Below, piece by piece: positions 1-7,031 of a DNA stretch of 17,033 nt. Source of the DNA: Bacillota bacterium (GTDB lineage Bacteria; Bacillota; Clostridia; Peptostreptococcales; Anaerovoracaceae); the NCBI GenBank assembly GCA_022793975.1, contig JAAWDW010000132.1, positions 1-17,033 on the forward strand, given 5' to 3'. The notes below the pieces were generated by a model, which saw only the letters and a list, made by a program, of their open reading frames with translations, made no database searches and was not told the DNA's origin. Position numbers and translations under genes: made by a program. Position 1 is the first letter of the stretch, and each line of letters starts with the position of its first letter.

Positions 1-48
1 ATAGGAGAATATCTGCGCACAGAAGGACGCAGGGAACGGCTGCTTTAA
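1..48 (+). CDS. 3' end of an upstream gene, possibly ABC importer permease
   Basis: Frame 1 is open from the first base and ends at TAA 46-48, giving a 15-residue tail IGEYLRTEGRRERLL. Permeases of the DppC/NikC class typically end in a segment like LLGDxLRD followed by a short basic tail, and IGEYLR plus a basic tail fits that. The next two genes are the binding protein and fused ATPase of such an importer, with no permease genes elsewhere in the window, so permeases are expected just upstream. The frame and stop are seen directly; the permease identity is inference from very little sequence. Confidence 0.35.
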   Translation: MGEYLRTEGRRERLL

Positions 49-179
49 AAGATAACAGCTGTGTGCGTCAGTGCAGCAGAGTAAAATATGTTTATCGGCG
101 GTAGGAAGCCGCTTCTGAAATAGAAAAAGTAAGAAATTCAAAACACAGTAAGGGAATGCATAAAAGAAAGGAATTTCAA

Positions 180-1823
180 ATGAAAACGAATGCAAACTTT
201 AAAAAGAGTAAAAGTGCTGAAGAAGTGCGGACTCTTAAAAATACGTTAAATCATAGTTTAAGACGCGGTTTGTTTTTGCGTGCGGTATCAATAATACTTG
301 TACTTGTAATGCTTTCTGGGCTTGCTGCCTGCGGCAGTGATGATAGCAGTACCGGCAAAGGCGGAGACGGTAAGACGCTAATATACGGAAGTGGCGATTA
401 CACGGCTGTAAATCCGGCGCTTTATGAGCATGGAGAAATAAATCTGCTCTTGTTTATCGGACTCACGGCACACGATGCCGAAAACAATATCGTGCCTGCC
501 GCTGCGGAAAGCTGGACATACGATGAGAATACGTGTACTTATACATTTACAATCAGAGAGGGTCTTAAGTTTCATGACGGAGAATCTCTTACGGCAGATG
601 ATGTAAAATTTACGATAGAAGCGATTAAAAATCCGGATAATGGCTCGGAGAATGCTTCTAATTTTGAAGATGTCGAGTCGGTGACTGTAATTGACGATAC
701 GCATATAGCAATAAAACTGACGGCGCCGAATGTAGCGATGCTCGATTATTTGACCATGGGTATTCTTCCCGAACATCTTCTTGCTGGCAGAGATATGACC
801 ACCGACCGTTTTAATCAAAATCCTGTGGGTGCGGGACCTTACAAACTTACCGACTGGGATTTTGGACAGAGCATTACGCTTGAGAAATTTGAAGATTTTT
901 ATCTTGGAGAGCCAAAAATAGATAAAATTATATTTAAAATCGTTCCCGATAACGATGTGAGAGCACTTCAGCTTAAGAGCAGTGAACTTGATTTTGCACA
1001 GATTACACCGAAGGCAGCGGCAGATTTTGAGAATACTGACGGATTTACTGTGTATAAGATGGATACGGCCGATTACCGTGGAATAATGTACAACTTCAAC
1101 AGTGAATTTTTTGGTAAGCACAGGGAACTTCCCAACATTCTTAGCTATGCGATTGACAGACAGTCGATAATTGACAGTGTACTTCTCGGCTATGGCGAAG
1201 CGGCATATTCACCGCTGCAAAAAGGGCCGTACAATAATTCCGATATTGAGAAATTTGATTACAACCCGCATAAAGCAAAGCAGCTTCTTGAAGAGGCTGG
1301 CTGGAGCATAGGGGCAGACGGTTATTATTATAAGAACGGCGAACAGCTTGCATTTACAATAAATAACGGTCAGGGAGATCAGGTGAGAATAGATATGTCA
1401 AATATCTGTGCGCAGAATCTTCAGGAGATAGGTGTAAATGCGGTAGTGAAGATAAATGCAGAGACAGACTGGGCACGCCAGGACGCTTACCTCATCGGTT
1501 GGGGCAGTCCTTTTGACCCCGATGATCACACTTATAAAGTATTCGCAACTGATAAGGGCGCGAATTATAATAGCTATTCCAATGCAAAAATAGATAACAT
1601 TCTCCGTGAGGCCAGAGAAAAAGAGACATATGAGGAAAGACTTCCGCTCTATAAAGAGTTTCAGGAGGAAATGACAAACGATATGCCATATACGTTTATT
1701 GCATATATAAATGCTATGTATGCCGGAAGAGATACAATAACAGGAATTACGGAAGATACTGTGCTCGGACATCATGGAGTAGGCATATTCCATAATATTT
1801 ATGAATGGGATATTGCCGAGTAG
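180..1823 (+). CDS. ABC importer substrate-binding lipoprotein, family 5 (DppA/OppA/NikA type)
   Basis: This is the extracytoplasmic receptor of a peptide/nickel-class ABC importer, tethered to the outer face of the membrane. The 547-residue product has a signal peptide whose hydrophobic core lies at about residues 33-45, followed by lipobox LAAC with the lipidated Cys at residue 51. The family 5 fold follows, with typical stretches such as LKFHDGESLTADDVKFT and NPVGAGPYKLT. The N-terminal region before the hydrophobic core is unusually long (about 32 residues, basic). I chose ATG 180 because GAAAGGA lies 7 bases upstream; the in-frame ATG at 156 has its purine tract only one base away. The fused ATPase gene follows after 90 bases. 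Ligand class (oligopeptide, dipeptide, Ni or other) cannot be read from the sequence. Confidence 0.9.
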   Translation: MKTNANFKKSKSAEEVRTLKNTLNHSLRRGLFLRAVSIILVLVMLSGLAACGSDDSSTGKGGDGKTLIYGSGDYTAVNPALYEHGEINLLLFIGLTAHDAENNIVPAAAESWTYDENTCTYTFTIREGLKFHDGESLTADDVKFTIEAIKNPDNGSENASNFEDVESVTVIDDTHIAIKLTAPNVAMLDYLTMGILPEHLLAGRDMTTDRFNQNPVGAGPYKLTDWDFGQSITLEKFEDFYLGEPKIDKIIFKIVPDNDVRALQLKSSELDFAQITPKAAADFENTDGFTVYKMDTADYRGIMYNFNSEFFGKHRELPNILSYAIDRQSIIDSVLLGYGEAAYSPLQKGPYNNSDIEKFDYNPHKAKQLLEEAGWSIGADGYYYKNGEQLAFTINNGQGDQVRIDMSNICAQNLQEIGVNAVVKINAETDWARQDAYLIGWGSPFDPDDHTYKVFATDKGANYNSYSNAKIDNILREAREKETYEERLPLYKEFQEEMTNDMPYTFIAYINAMYAGRDTITGITEDTVLGHHGVGIFHNIYEWDIAE

Positions 1824-1913
1824 ACAGAAGGCGTGCAAAAAGTGTATATGATATGCATAGAAAAGAGAGTTTTGGCAGGACATGATTCGGAAGATTTTTC
1901 TGTGGAGGCAAGA

Positions 1914-3578
1914 ATGGACGATAAATTTGAAAATGTACTGACAATTAAAAATCTTACCGTGGCTTTTGCCAAAGAAAGTATGAATGGGACTGCGGGAAAG
2001 AAAGAATGTGCTGATGATGCGGAAACACTGTGCAGAAGTGCTGCCGTCAAAGACGTAAGCCTTGAACTCAGGCGTGGTGAAATACTCGCGCTTGTAGGAG
2101 AGTCAGGCTGCGGCAAAACAGTACTTTGCAAAAGTATTCTCGGAATACTCTGCGATAAAGCACGGATAATGAGCGGCAAAATAGTGTTCGGAGCCGATAA
2201 TCTCCTCGCTCTTAGCGAAAAAGAGATGCGGGAATATCGCGGCGGAAAAATATCAATGGTATTTCAAGATCCTATGACATCGCTTAATCCAACGATATGT
2301 GTAGGAGAGCAGATAGCGGAAGCTGCAAGATTGCACAGAAGGCTTAACCGTGCGGAAGCAAAAGCAGAAGCTATAAAGCTGATGCAGCAGACCGGAATTC
2401 CTCAGGCATGGGAACGGTACCACCAGATGCCGCATAATTTTTCGGGCGGTATGCGTCAGAGGATAGCGATAGCAATTGCACTTGCGGGGGAACCTGATAT
2501 ACTGCTGGCAGATGAGCCGACTACCGCGCTTGATATAGATGTGCAGGCGCAGATACTTAAGCTGCTGAAAAAGTTACAAAAAGAACGCCAAAATACAATT
2601 GTATTCATAACACACGATCTGGGACTTGCCGAAAGTCTCGCCGACAGAACTGCCGTGATGCGTGACGGCAGGATTGTGGAACTCGGAAACACGGAAGAAA
2701 TATTTAAAAATCCGCAGCATGAATATACAAAGAGGCTGCTTTCATATGCAAATTACGGAAAAAGCGGGACACACAGGCACGGGCACATAAAAGGAGACAC
2801 ATATGCCGGAGCAGATTGTTTTTCACATGCGGTGTCGGGAGCATTGCCGGATGAGGCACAAAAGCCGGCAGAAATTTTGTATAAAAGAGAACAGAAAAAA
2901 CTGATTGAAATAAAAAATCTCAGCAAATATTTTAAGCTTGGCAGAAATAAAACTATTGCCGCCTTTGAGCACTTGAATATGGATATATGCGAAGGTGAGT
3001 TGCTTGGCGTTGTCGGACGGTCTGGCTGCGGCAAATCGACGCTTGCACGCTGTCTTATGGAGATTTACGAGCCGTCGGGCGGTGAAATAATATATGCGAA
3101 CGGAAATATGCGTGATGATAAAAGCAAGACGCTTGGGAAGGCGGAGCAGAAAAACTGGAAACAGATGATATTCCAGGATTCAGCTTCGGCATTTAATCCC
3201 GGAATGACAATTGAAGAAATAATAGGTGAGCCGCTTCGTATAATGACAAAGAGAAAACCGTCGCGTGAATTGATATTATCATTTATGGAGCAGGCAGAAC
3301 TTGGCTCCGAATTTCTATTGCGCAGACCTTATGAACTTTCGGGCGGTCAGAGACAGCGTGCCGCTATAGCAAGAGCTCTTTCGGTTAAACCTAAGTTTAT
3401 AATTGCCGACGAGCCTATTTCTTCGCTTGATGTATCTGTGCAGTCGCAGATCGTGCACCTGTTTAAGAAACTCCAGACAGAGCAGAATCTCACAATAATG
3501 CTGATAGCACACGACCTTCCGATGGTACAGCATGTCAGTGACCGTATTATCGAATTTGGAAGCCCGCAGGTTAATTGA
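1914..3578 (+). CDS. Fused dipeptide/nickel-class ABC importer ATPase (DppD-DppF type)
   Basis: One 554-residue polypeptide carries both nucleotide-binding domains that are normally separate D and F subunits, powering the importer whose binding protein is encoded just upstream. Domain 1: Walker A GESGCGKT (62-69), signature FSGGMRQR (about 176-183), Walker B LLADEP (about 197-202), H-loop His 234. A linker of about 55 residues (roughly 280-330) follows. Domain 2: Walker A GRSGCGKS (368-375), signature LSGGQRQ (475-481), Walker B IIADEP (496-501), His 533. The protein stops only about 21 residues after the second H-loop, so the usual C-terminal strand and oligopeptide-transporter tail of F subunits are missing. 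Start: GGAGG lies 5 bases before ATG 1914; an in-frame GTG at 1833 is possible but its Shine-Dalgarno is poor. No clear terminator follows. Confidence 0.9.
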   Translation: MDDKFENVLTIKNLTVAFAKESMNGTAGKKECADDAETLCRSAAVKDVSLELRRGEILALVGESGCGKTVLCKSILGILCDKARIMSGKIVFGADNLLALSEKEMREYRGGKISMVFQDPMTSLNPTICVGEQIAEAARLHRRLNRAEAKAEAIKLMQQTGIPQAWERYHQMPHNFSGGMRQRIAIAIALAGEPDILLADEPTTALDIDVQAQILKLLKKLQKERQNTIVFITHDLGLAESLADRTAVMRDGRIVELGNTEEIFKNPQHEYTKRLLSYANYGKSGTHRHGHIKGDTYAGADCFSHAVSGALPDEAQKPAEILYKREQKKLIEIKNLSKYFKLGRNKTIAAFEHLNMDICEGELLGVVGRSGCGKSTLARCLMEIYEPSGGEIIYANGNMRDDKSKTLGKAEQKNWKQMIFQDSASAFNPGMTIEEIIGEPLRIMTKRKPSRELILSFMEQAELGSEFLLRRPYELSGGQRQRAAIARALSVKPKFIIADEPISSLDVSVQSQIVHLFKKLQTEQNLTIMLIAHDLPMVQHVSDRIIEFGSPQVN

Positions 3579-3736
3579 GCGAAAGCAGTTAGTACATTGA
3601 AAAATTGTGTTGTTGCCGCATAAATATGACAGATTTTTCCGTAATACTGCGTAAATCTATGCATTTGAGGTATATAACTTATATTGTATAGCTGAAAAAT
3701 GTGATGAAAAAATGATGAGTTACGGAGGATAGGAAA

Positions 3737-4300
3737 ATGAAAAAAAACTTTGGGGCAGGCACATGGCTTTACCCAATGCCGGTTTTTATCATCGGAACAT
3801 ATGATGAAAACGGAAATCCGGATGCGATGAATGCGGGCTGGGGTGGTATCACAGATTATGAGGAAATTACTTTGGCGCTGAGCGCGGATCACAAAACAAC
3901 AAAAAACATTTTGCAGAAAAAAGTTTTTACGGTTAGTATGGCCATAAAAGAGTATGCGGCTGCATGTGATTATGTAGGCATAGTTTCTGCAAACGATGTA
4001 CCGAATAAGCTTGAAATTGCAGGGCTTCATGCAGTAAAAAGCGAGAAAATCGACGCGCCGCTAATAGAGGAACTTCCGCTGGCGCTTGAATGTGAACTTA
4101 TAGAATATAAACCGGAAACGGGAACACTGCGCGCAAAGATTGTAAATATCTGCGCAGAAGAAGCAATCCTCGGAGCAGACGGAAATCCTGATCTTGAAAA
4201 ATTTCATCCGCTTATATTTAATTCACCAAGTAATACATATCATGTAATCGGTGAAAAGGCAGGAAACGCATTTAAAGACGGACTGACATTTAAAAAGTAA
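3737..4300 (+). CDS. Flavin reductase-like FMN-binding protein
   Basis: This is a 187-residue protein of the flavin reductase/flavoredoxin split-barrel family, which binds FMN and usually handles electron transfer or reduction with NAD(P)H in the cytoplasm. Visible family features are the N-terminal MPVFIIGTYDENGNPDAMNAGWGG block, the TLALSADHKTTKNI segment that usually contacts flavin phosphate, a FTVSMA strand, and the C-terminal FHPLIFNSPSNTYHVIGEKAGNAFKDG stretch. Length matches the family. CGGAGGATAGGAAAATG gives a strong ribosome binding site 8 bases before ATG 3737. The gene stands alone, 158 bases after the ABC gene, and ends at a bidirectional terminator. The physiological substrate is not evident. 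Confidence 0.85.
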   Translation: MKKNFGAGTWLYPMPVFIIGTYDENGNPDAMNAGWGGITDYEEITLALSADHKTTKNILQKKVFTVSMAIKEYAAACDYVGIVSANDVPNKLEIAGLHAVKSEKIDAPLIEELPLALECELIEYKPETGTLRAKIVNICAEEAILGADGNPDLEKFHPLIFNSPSNTYHVIGEKAGNAFKDGLTFKK

Positions 4301-4316
4301 ATGAATATCGAAAATG

Positions 4317-4355
4317 AAAGCGCTCGGACGAATAAGACTTCCGAAGCGCTTTTTA
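4317..4355. terminator. Bidirectional intrinsic terminator between convergent genes
   Basis: AAAGCGCTCGGA pairs with TCCGAAGCGCTTT, 12 pairs with one bulged A, around an 11-base loop. The hairpin is followed by TTTTTAT on the + strand and by an A-start/T-end tract on the - strand. It lies between the flavin reductase stop (4300) and the stop of the opposing gene (4392), so it probably ends both transcripts. Confidence 0.85.
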
Positions 4356-4391
4356 TATTAATATTAAGATTTGATGCCGGGGCTATAGATG

Positions 4392-5507
4392 CTATAATGT
4401 TTTGAATCCGCTGTGAATCATCTCACGGAGTTCGTCTTCCGAGAATTCTTCTGATCTGCCGCGGCGGCGAATGAGAATTTCGCTGAGTTTTGATTCATCA
4501 AGCGGGGCAAAATCGTCATAATACATTTTGATACCGTAATTTTCAAACATTGCCGTGATTTTTTCAGCACCTTCATCTATACCGTCGGCACCGAAGAGCG
4601 ACATTAATTCGAGAATGTCCTCCCCATGTCTCTTTGCAAGACCTTTAAGCCAGTGCGGGAAGATGATACAGATAGCCTCTCGGTATTGGATACCGCAGAG
4701 TTCTTCTCCGATACCCTCCACATTATAGAAGTCATCGCCGTAACCATATGTTTTGCCGCAGTCGAGGATGCCCATTGTTCCCATAGAAGCTGCCCACATA
4801 AGATCTGCGCGCGCTTCATAGTTATTAGGATCTTTGATAGCAGCGTCAAGCTGCTTCATTGTATTTATGATAAGAGTTTTTGCAAATTCTCTGGAAACTG
4901 TGAAATTGCCGACAAATTTTGTTGCCAGCTGTACTATGGTGGCGATGGCACCGTATGCTGTAGCGTTTTTATCAAGTCCGTATGTGAATTCCGGATTGAG
5001 AATTGCATAATTTCCGAACATATCGTAAATTGCGCCGTGCCTGCCGGTTTCAAAATCATCTATTTCACTTGCTCCGTCTACTTCGGAACCACCCATTGGA
5101 AATGTCGGAATAAGAATAACGGGCAGGTGCTTGGCATCGGGTCGGCTGTCTCTTTCTTCTACAAATTTCCAGAGATCGACATCGTTTGCCGCACCGAAAG
5201 CTATTATTTTGGACATATCCATACAGCTTGAACCTCCGGCGCCGATAACTATATCAATGTTGTTATTCTTGCAGATGTCCACTGCTTCTTTTACTTTTTT
5301 AAAATCAGGGCTTGTGTTGCCGCCGAAGTCAAAAACATCTGCGTTTTTGAGTGCTTTTATCAATTTGCTGTAAGTTCCGTTGGCTTTGAGAGAATTACCT
5401 CCGTAAACAAGCAGCACTTTTTTGCCTTTACATAAATCATCAAGATTATCGTGTGCGTCTTTTCCGAAAAAGACCTTTACCGGTGCGTTAAATATAAAAT
5501 CATTCAT
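4392..5507 (-). CDS. Iron-containing alcohol dehydrogenase-fold protein lacking metal ligands
   Basis: The 371-residue product has the length and architecture of group III iron-dependent (butanol-type) dehydrogenases. The Rossmann-like half carries the dinucleotide motif GAGGSSCMDMSK (89-100) and TFPMGGSE (135-142); an all-helical half follows. By eye-alignment to BDH/YqhD/FucO, NPEFTYGL is intact (171-178), but the four metal ligands Asp-His-His-His fall on Ala189, Gln193, Tyr261 and Tyr275, and the catalytic His falls on Gly265. No His exists between residues 158 and 284, so shifting the alignment cannot restore the site. It may be a metal-independent enzyme, an NAD(P)-binding non-enzyme, or a separate subfamily. 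AAGGAGGT lies 7 bases before the ATG. The gene is monocistronic, convergent with the flavin reductase gene. Confidence 0.85.
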   Translation of the reverse strand: MNDFIFNAPVKVFFGKDAHDNLDDLCKGKKVLLVYGGNSLKANGTYSKLIKALKNADVFDFGGNTSPDFKKVKEAVDICKNNNIDIVIGAGGSSCMDMSKIIAFGAANDVDLWKFVEERDSRPDAKHLPVILIPTFPMGGSEVDGASEIDDFETGRHGAIYDMFGNYAILNPEFTYGLDKNATAYGAIATIVQLATKFVGNFTVSREFAKTLIINTMKQLDAAIKDPNNYEARADLMWAASMGTMGILDCGKTYGYGDDFYNVEGIGEELCGIQYREAICIIFPHWLKGLAKRHGEDILELMSLFGADGIDEGAEKITAMFENYGIKMYYDDFAPLDESKLSEILIRRRGRSEEFSEDELREMIHSGFKTL

Positions 5508-5560
5508 TTTCGTTACCTCCTTAAAATTATTTATAACGAAAAATATTTTCTATCAACATT

Positions 5561-5588
5561 ATTTTATAATGTAAAAGTAAAAAAACAA
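5561..5588 (-). promoter_or_regulatory. Probable promoter of the Fe-ADH-like gene
   Basis: Read on the - strand, TTGTTT (5583-5588) and TAAAAT (5561-5566) are separated by 16 bases, giving a leader of about 45 bases before ATG 5507. The -10 is one base from consensus, the -35 matches only in TTG. The region is very A/T-rich, so chance matches are possible. Confidence 0.4.
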
Positions 5589-5667
5589 GTATGTACTTTT
5601 ATGACAGATACTATCTTTTATGAAAGCGTAAGAGTAAATGAATAATAAAGATGCTGAAACATTGTAG

Positions 5668-5703
5668 AGTCTACGGAGCGTGGATTGCATCCGTAGACTT
5701 TTT
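5668..5703 (+). terminator. Orphan intrinsic terminator with no gene before it
   Basis: AGTCTACGGA (5668-5677) pairs perfectly with TCCGTAGACT (5690-5699) over a 12-base loop and runs into TTTTT. The T tract is on the + strand only. No + strand gene ends nearby: the previous + gene stops at 4300 and the neighbouring - gene starts at 5507. It therefore either ends a short RNA made from 5508-5660 or acts as an attenuator in the leader of the operon starting at 5732. Confidence 0.75.
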
Positions 5704-5731
5704 GCGTTAAACTTGTTTAGAGGTGAAAATT

Positions 5732-6076
5732 ATGAACACAGAAAGAAGAAAAGAACTTTTGGATGAATGGAAGAACAGAAGTCCGGAAATGGGCGTTATT
5801 TCAATATGCTGTAAACTGACAGGAGATTTGTTTATAGGGATTTCAAAAGATACGAGAGCGGATTTTAACAGTAATCGCTTTAAACTGGCTGCAAACGGAC
5901 ATCCAAACAAACAGCTGCAGAAGCTTTGGAATGAATACGGAGCGGACAGTTTTGAGTTTTCCCTGGTAAAGAAGTTGAAATATGAAAATCCTCATGATGA
6001 CCATACTCAAAAATTAAAAGATCTTTTGGAAGAGTGCAGCGCGGAAATGCCGCAGGCCAATAAAATATGGAGGTAA
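5732..6076 (+). CDS. Small GIY-YIG nuclease family protein (divergent)
   Basis: This 114-residue cytoplasmic protein resembles short clostridial proteins annotated as GIY-YIG nuclease family. The two hallmark strands appear as MGVISICC (20-27) and DLFIGIS (32-38), so GIY reads GVI and YIG reads FIG. A helix follows with Arg at 42 and 49 (candidates for the catalytic Arg), then an HPNKQLQKLWNEYG segment (57-70) and a C-terminal helix ending QANKIWR. Loss of both motif tyrosines makes nuclease activity uncertain. Start: AGAGGTG lies just upstream of ATG 5732; an in-frame GTG at 5723 would place that Shine-Dalgarno inside the gene. Its TAA stop overlaps the GGAGGT site of the next gene, 4 bases away, so the two are surely one operon. 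The role is unknown. Confidence 0.65.
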   Translation: MNTERRKELLDEWKNRSPEMGVISICCKLTGDLFIGISKDTRADFNSNRFKLAANGHPNKQLQKLWNEYGADSFEFSLVKKLKYENPHDDHTQKLKDLLEECSAEMPQANKIWR

Positions 6077-6080
6077 TTCA

Positions 6081-6698
6081 ATGGATTGCAATAAAGTAGG
6101 ACAGCTGATTTTACAGCTTCGCAAAGAAAAAGGTCTTACTCAGCGGAGCCTTGCGGAACAGCTGGGAATCAGCAATAAAACTGTTTCAAAATGGGAATGT
6201 GGAGGCGGCGCTCCGGATGTATCTGTGTGGAATGAACTTTCATCCGTATTGGGTGCTGATATTCTTAAACTGCTTGAAGGTGAACTTGCACAGAACAGTC
6301 CGGATATCGGAAAAATTGATAGGATTAAATTTTATGTTTGTTCCAAGTGCGGAAACATCTTAACGAGTACGGGCAAGGCAAGCGTTTCATGTTGTGGGCG
6401 CAGACTTTCGCCGCTTGTTCCTTTTGATGCGGCAGAAAAACAGGGGAATTTTGAGGGGCCGGCAACCAGTCACATAATTTCCTCGGAAATAACGGATATG
6501 GAATATTATATAAATGTAAATCACGAAATGACAAAGGAGCATTATATATCATTTGCAGCTTATGTCTGCCGTGACCGGTTTTGGTTTATGCGTCTTTATC
6601 CCGAACAGAGTCCGGAATTCCGTATGCCGATAATGAGAGGCGGGAGTCTTTATCTTTATTGTATAAAAGACGGGCTATTCAGATATGGATGTCTATAA
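6081..6698 (+). CDS. XRE-type HTH regulator fused to a desulfoferrodoxin-like domain
   Basis: The 205-residue protein starts with an XRE/Cro helix-turn-helix (about 5-65; TQRSLAEQLGISNKTVSKWE is the HTH core). Then comes a desulforedoxin-like centre I with Cys87, Cys90, Cys104 and Cys105 (CSKC...CC), and a superoxide-reductase-like centre II domain. Centre II ligands in desulfoferrodoxins are four His and one Cys; here His131, His148, His154 and Cys194 are in place, but the last His is Asp197 (YCIKDG for the usual YCNxHG). Such fusions are plausible redox or metal-sensing regulators; that role is inference. GGAGGT lies 6 bases before the ATG. It is co-transcribed with the GIY-YIG-like gene, which may be its target or partner. 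Confidence 0.85.
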   Translation: MDCNKVGQLILQLRKEKGLTQRSLAEQLGISNKTVSKWECGGGAPDVSVWNELSSVLGADILKLLEGELAQNSPDIGKIDRIKFYVCSKCGNILTSTGKASVSCCGRRLSPLVPFDAAEKQGNFEGPATSHIISSEITDMEYYINVNHEMTKEHYISFAAYVCRDRFWFMRLYPEQSPEFRMPIMRGGSLYLYCIKDGLFRYGCL

Positions 6699-6988
6699 GG
6701 AGAGATGAGTTTCCTGCTAATAAATACAGTTTGAATGCACAAGTACAGGCAAAACGAATTGTAAACCGGGCCGTAAGTGAGCGAGATTTATACGGATGTG
6801 ATGCTGTATTTTTAAAAAGTATACATTATAGAAATTACGACAGAGCATTATCAAAAAGTGCAATATTTTTGTATTTTATAACTTTATGTTTTTCAAGTCT
6901 TGGTTTTTATGCTTTGCAGCAGATAATACCGCTGCAAAGCATATTTTATCTTTTGAGCTATTCTTTGTTATCCTTTCGTTTTTTGTAA
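6699..6988 (+). pseudogene. Possible decayed ORF of a small membrane protein
   Basis: Most of the 333 bases between the HTH-desulfoferrodoxin stop and the next gene (7032) are open in one frame. It reads about 95 residues ending at TAA 6986-6988, with a soluble part (NAQVQAKRIVNRAVSERDLYG) and a hydrophobic segment FLYFITLCFSSLGFYAL. No good start exists in that frame inside the gap: the only in-frame ATG (6581) lies within the upstream gene. The ATG at 6705 follows AAGGAG too closely and is in another frame, stopping after nine codons. A terminator hairpin (6911-6940) interrupts its 3' part. I recognise no family. It may be a frameshifted relic or a chance ORF. Confidence 0.25.
6911..6954 (+). 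terminator. Intrinsic terminator after the HTH-desulfoferrodoxin operon
   Basis: GCTTTGCAGC (6911-6920) and GCTGCAAAGC (6931-6940) form a perfect 10-bp stem with a 10-base loop. The T-rich tract ATATTTTATCTTTT follows. It lies about 210 bases past the HTH gene stop. Confidence 0.7.
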
Positions 6989-7022
6989 AGAAAAGAGAAA
7001 TTGCAGTGCTAACAGTGCAATT
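6986..7022 (-). terminator. Probable terminator of the MBL-like gene
   Basis: On the - strand AATTGCA...TGCAATT (6999-7022) forms a 7-bp stem, extended by two inner pairs across one C-C mismatch. TCTCTTTTCTTT follows. It starts 10 bases after the MBL-like stop. On the + strand the same hairpin is followed by TATATTTGTTTT, so it may work in both directions. Confidence 0.6.
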
Positions 7023-7031
7023 ATATTTGTT

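Noticed and set aside
1..155. Riboswitch (NiCo or other) before the binding-protein gene
   Set aside because: Only short 4-bp pairings such as GCGG/CCGC are visible and no conserved riboswitch core; the stretch looks like an ordinary intra-operon spacer.
378..1121. Long open frame on the - strand inside the binding-protein gene
   Set aside because: It is antisense to a clear family 5 binding protein, has no ribosome binding site, and its translation is low-complexity and Ile/Arg/Cys-rich with no family resemblance.
180..3578. Naming the importer as nickel-specific (nikA/nikD/nikE)
   Set aside because: Family 5 binding proteins and their ATPases cover peptides, nickel and other ligands; no substrate-defining residues or metal riboswitch are visible.
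3530..3600. Frameshift at the fused ATPase C-terminus
   Set aside because: I read the other frames after the DRI codons; none gives the expected Val-Met-x-x-Gly-x-(I/L)-V-E tail, so there is no evidence for a simple one-base error.
3579..3736. Promoter for the flavin reductase gene
   Set aside because: TTGAGG (3665-3670) and TTGAAA (near 3599) exist, but no -10 falls at an acceptable spacing; the gene may still have a promoter here, but I cannot place it.
3347..4030. Open - strand frame spanning the ABC 3' end and flavin reductase 5' end
   Set aside because: It crosses two well-supported + strand genes and their intergenic region; the composition is that of a shadow frame.
4626..5231. Open + strand frame inside the Fe-ADH-like gene
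   Set aside because: Antisense to a gene with strong family match and ribosome binding site; the Cys/Phe/Ile-rich product matches nothing.
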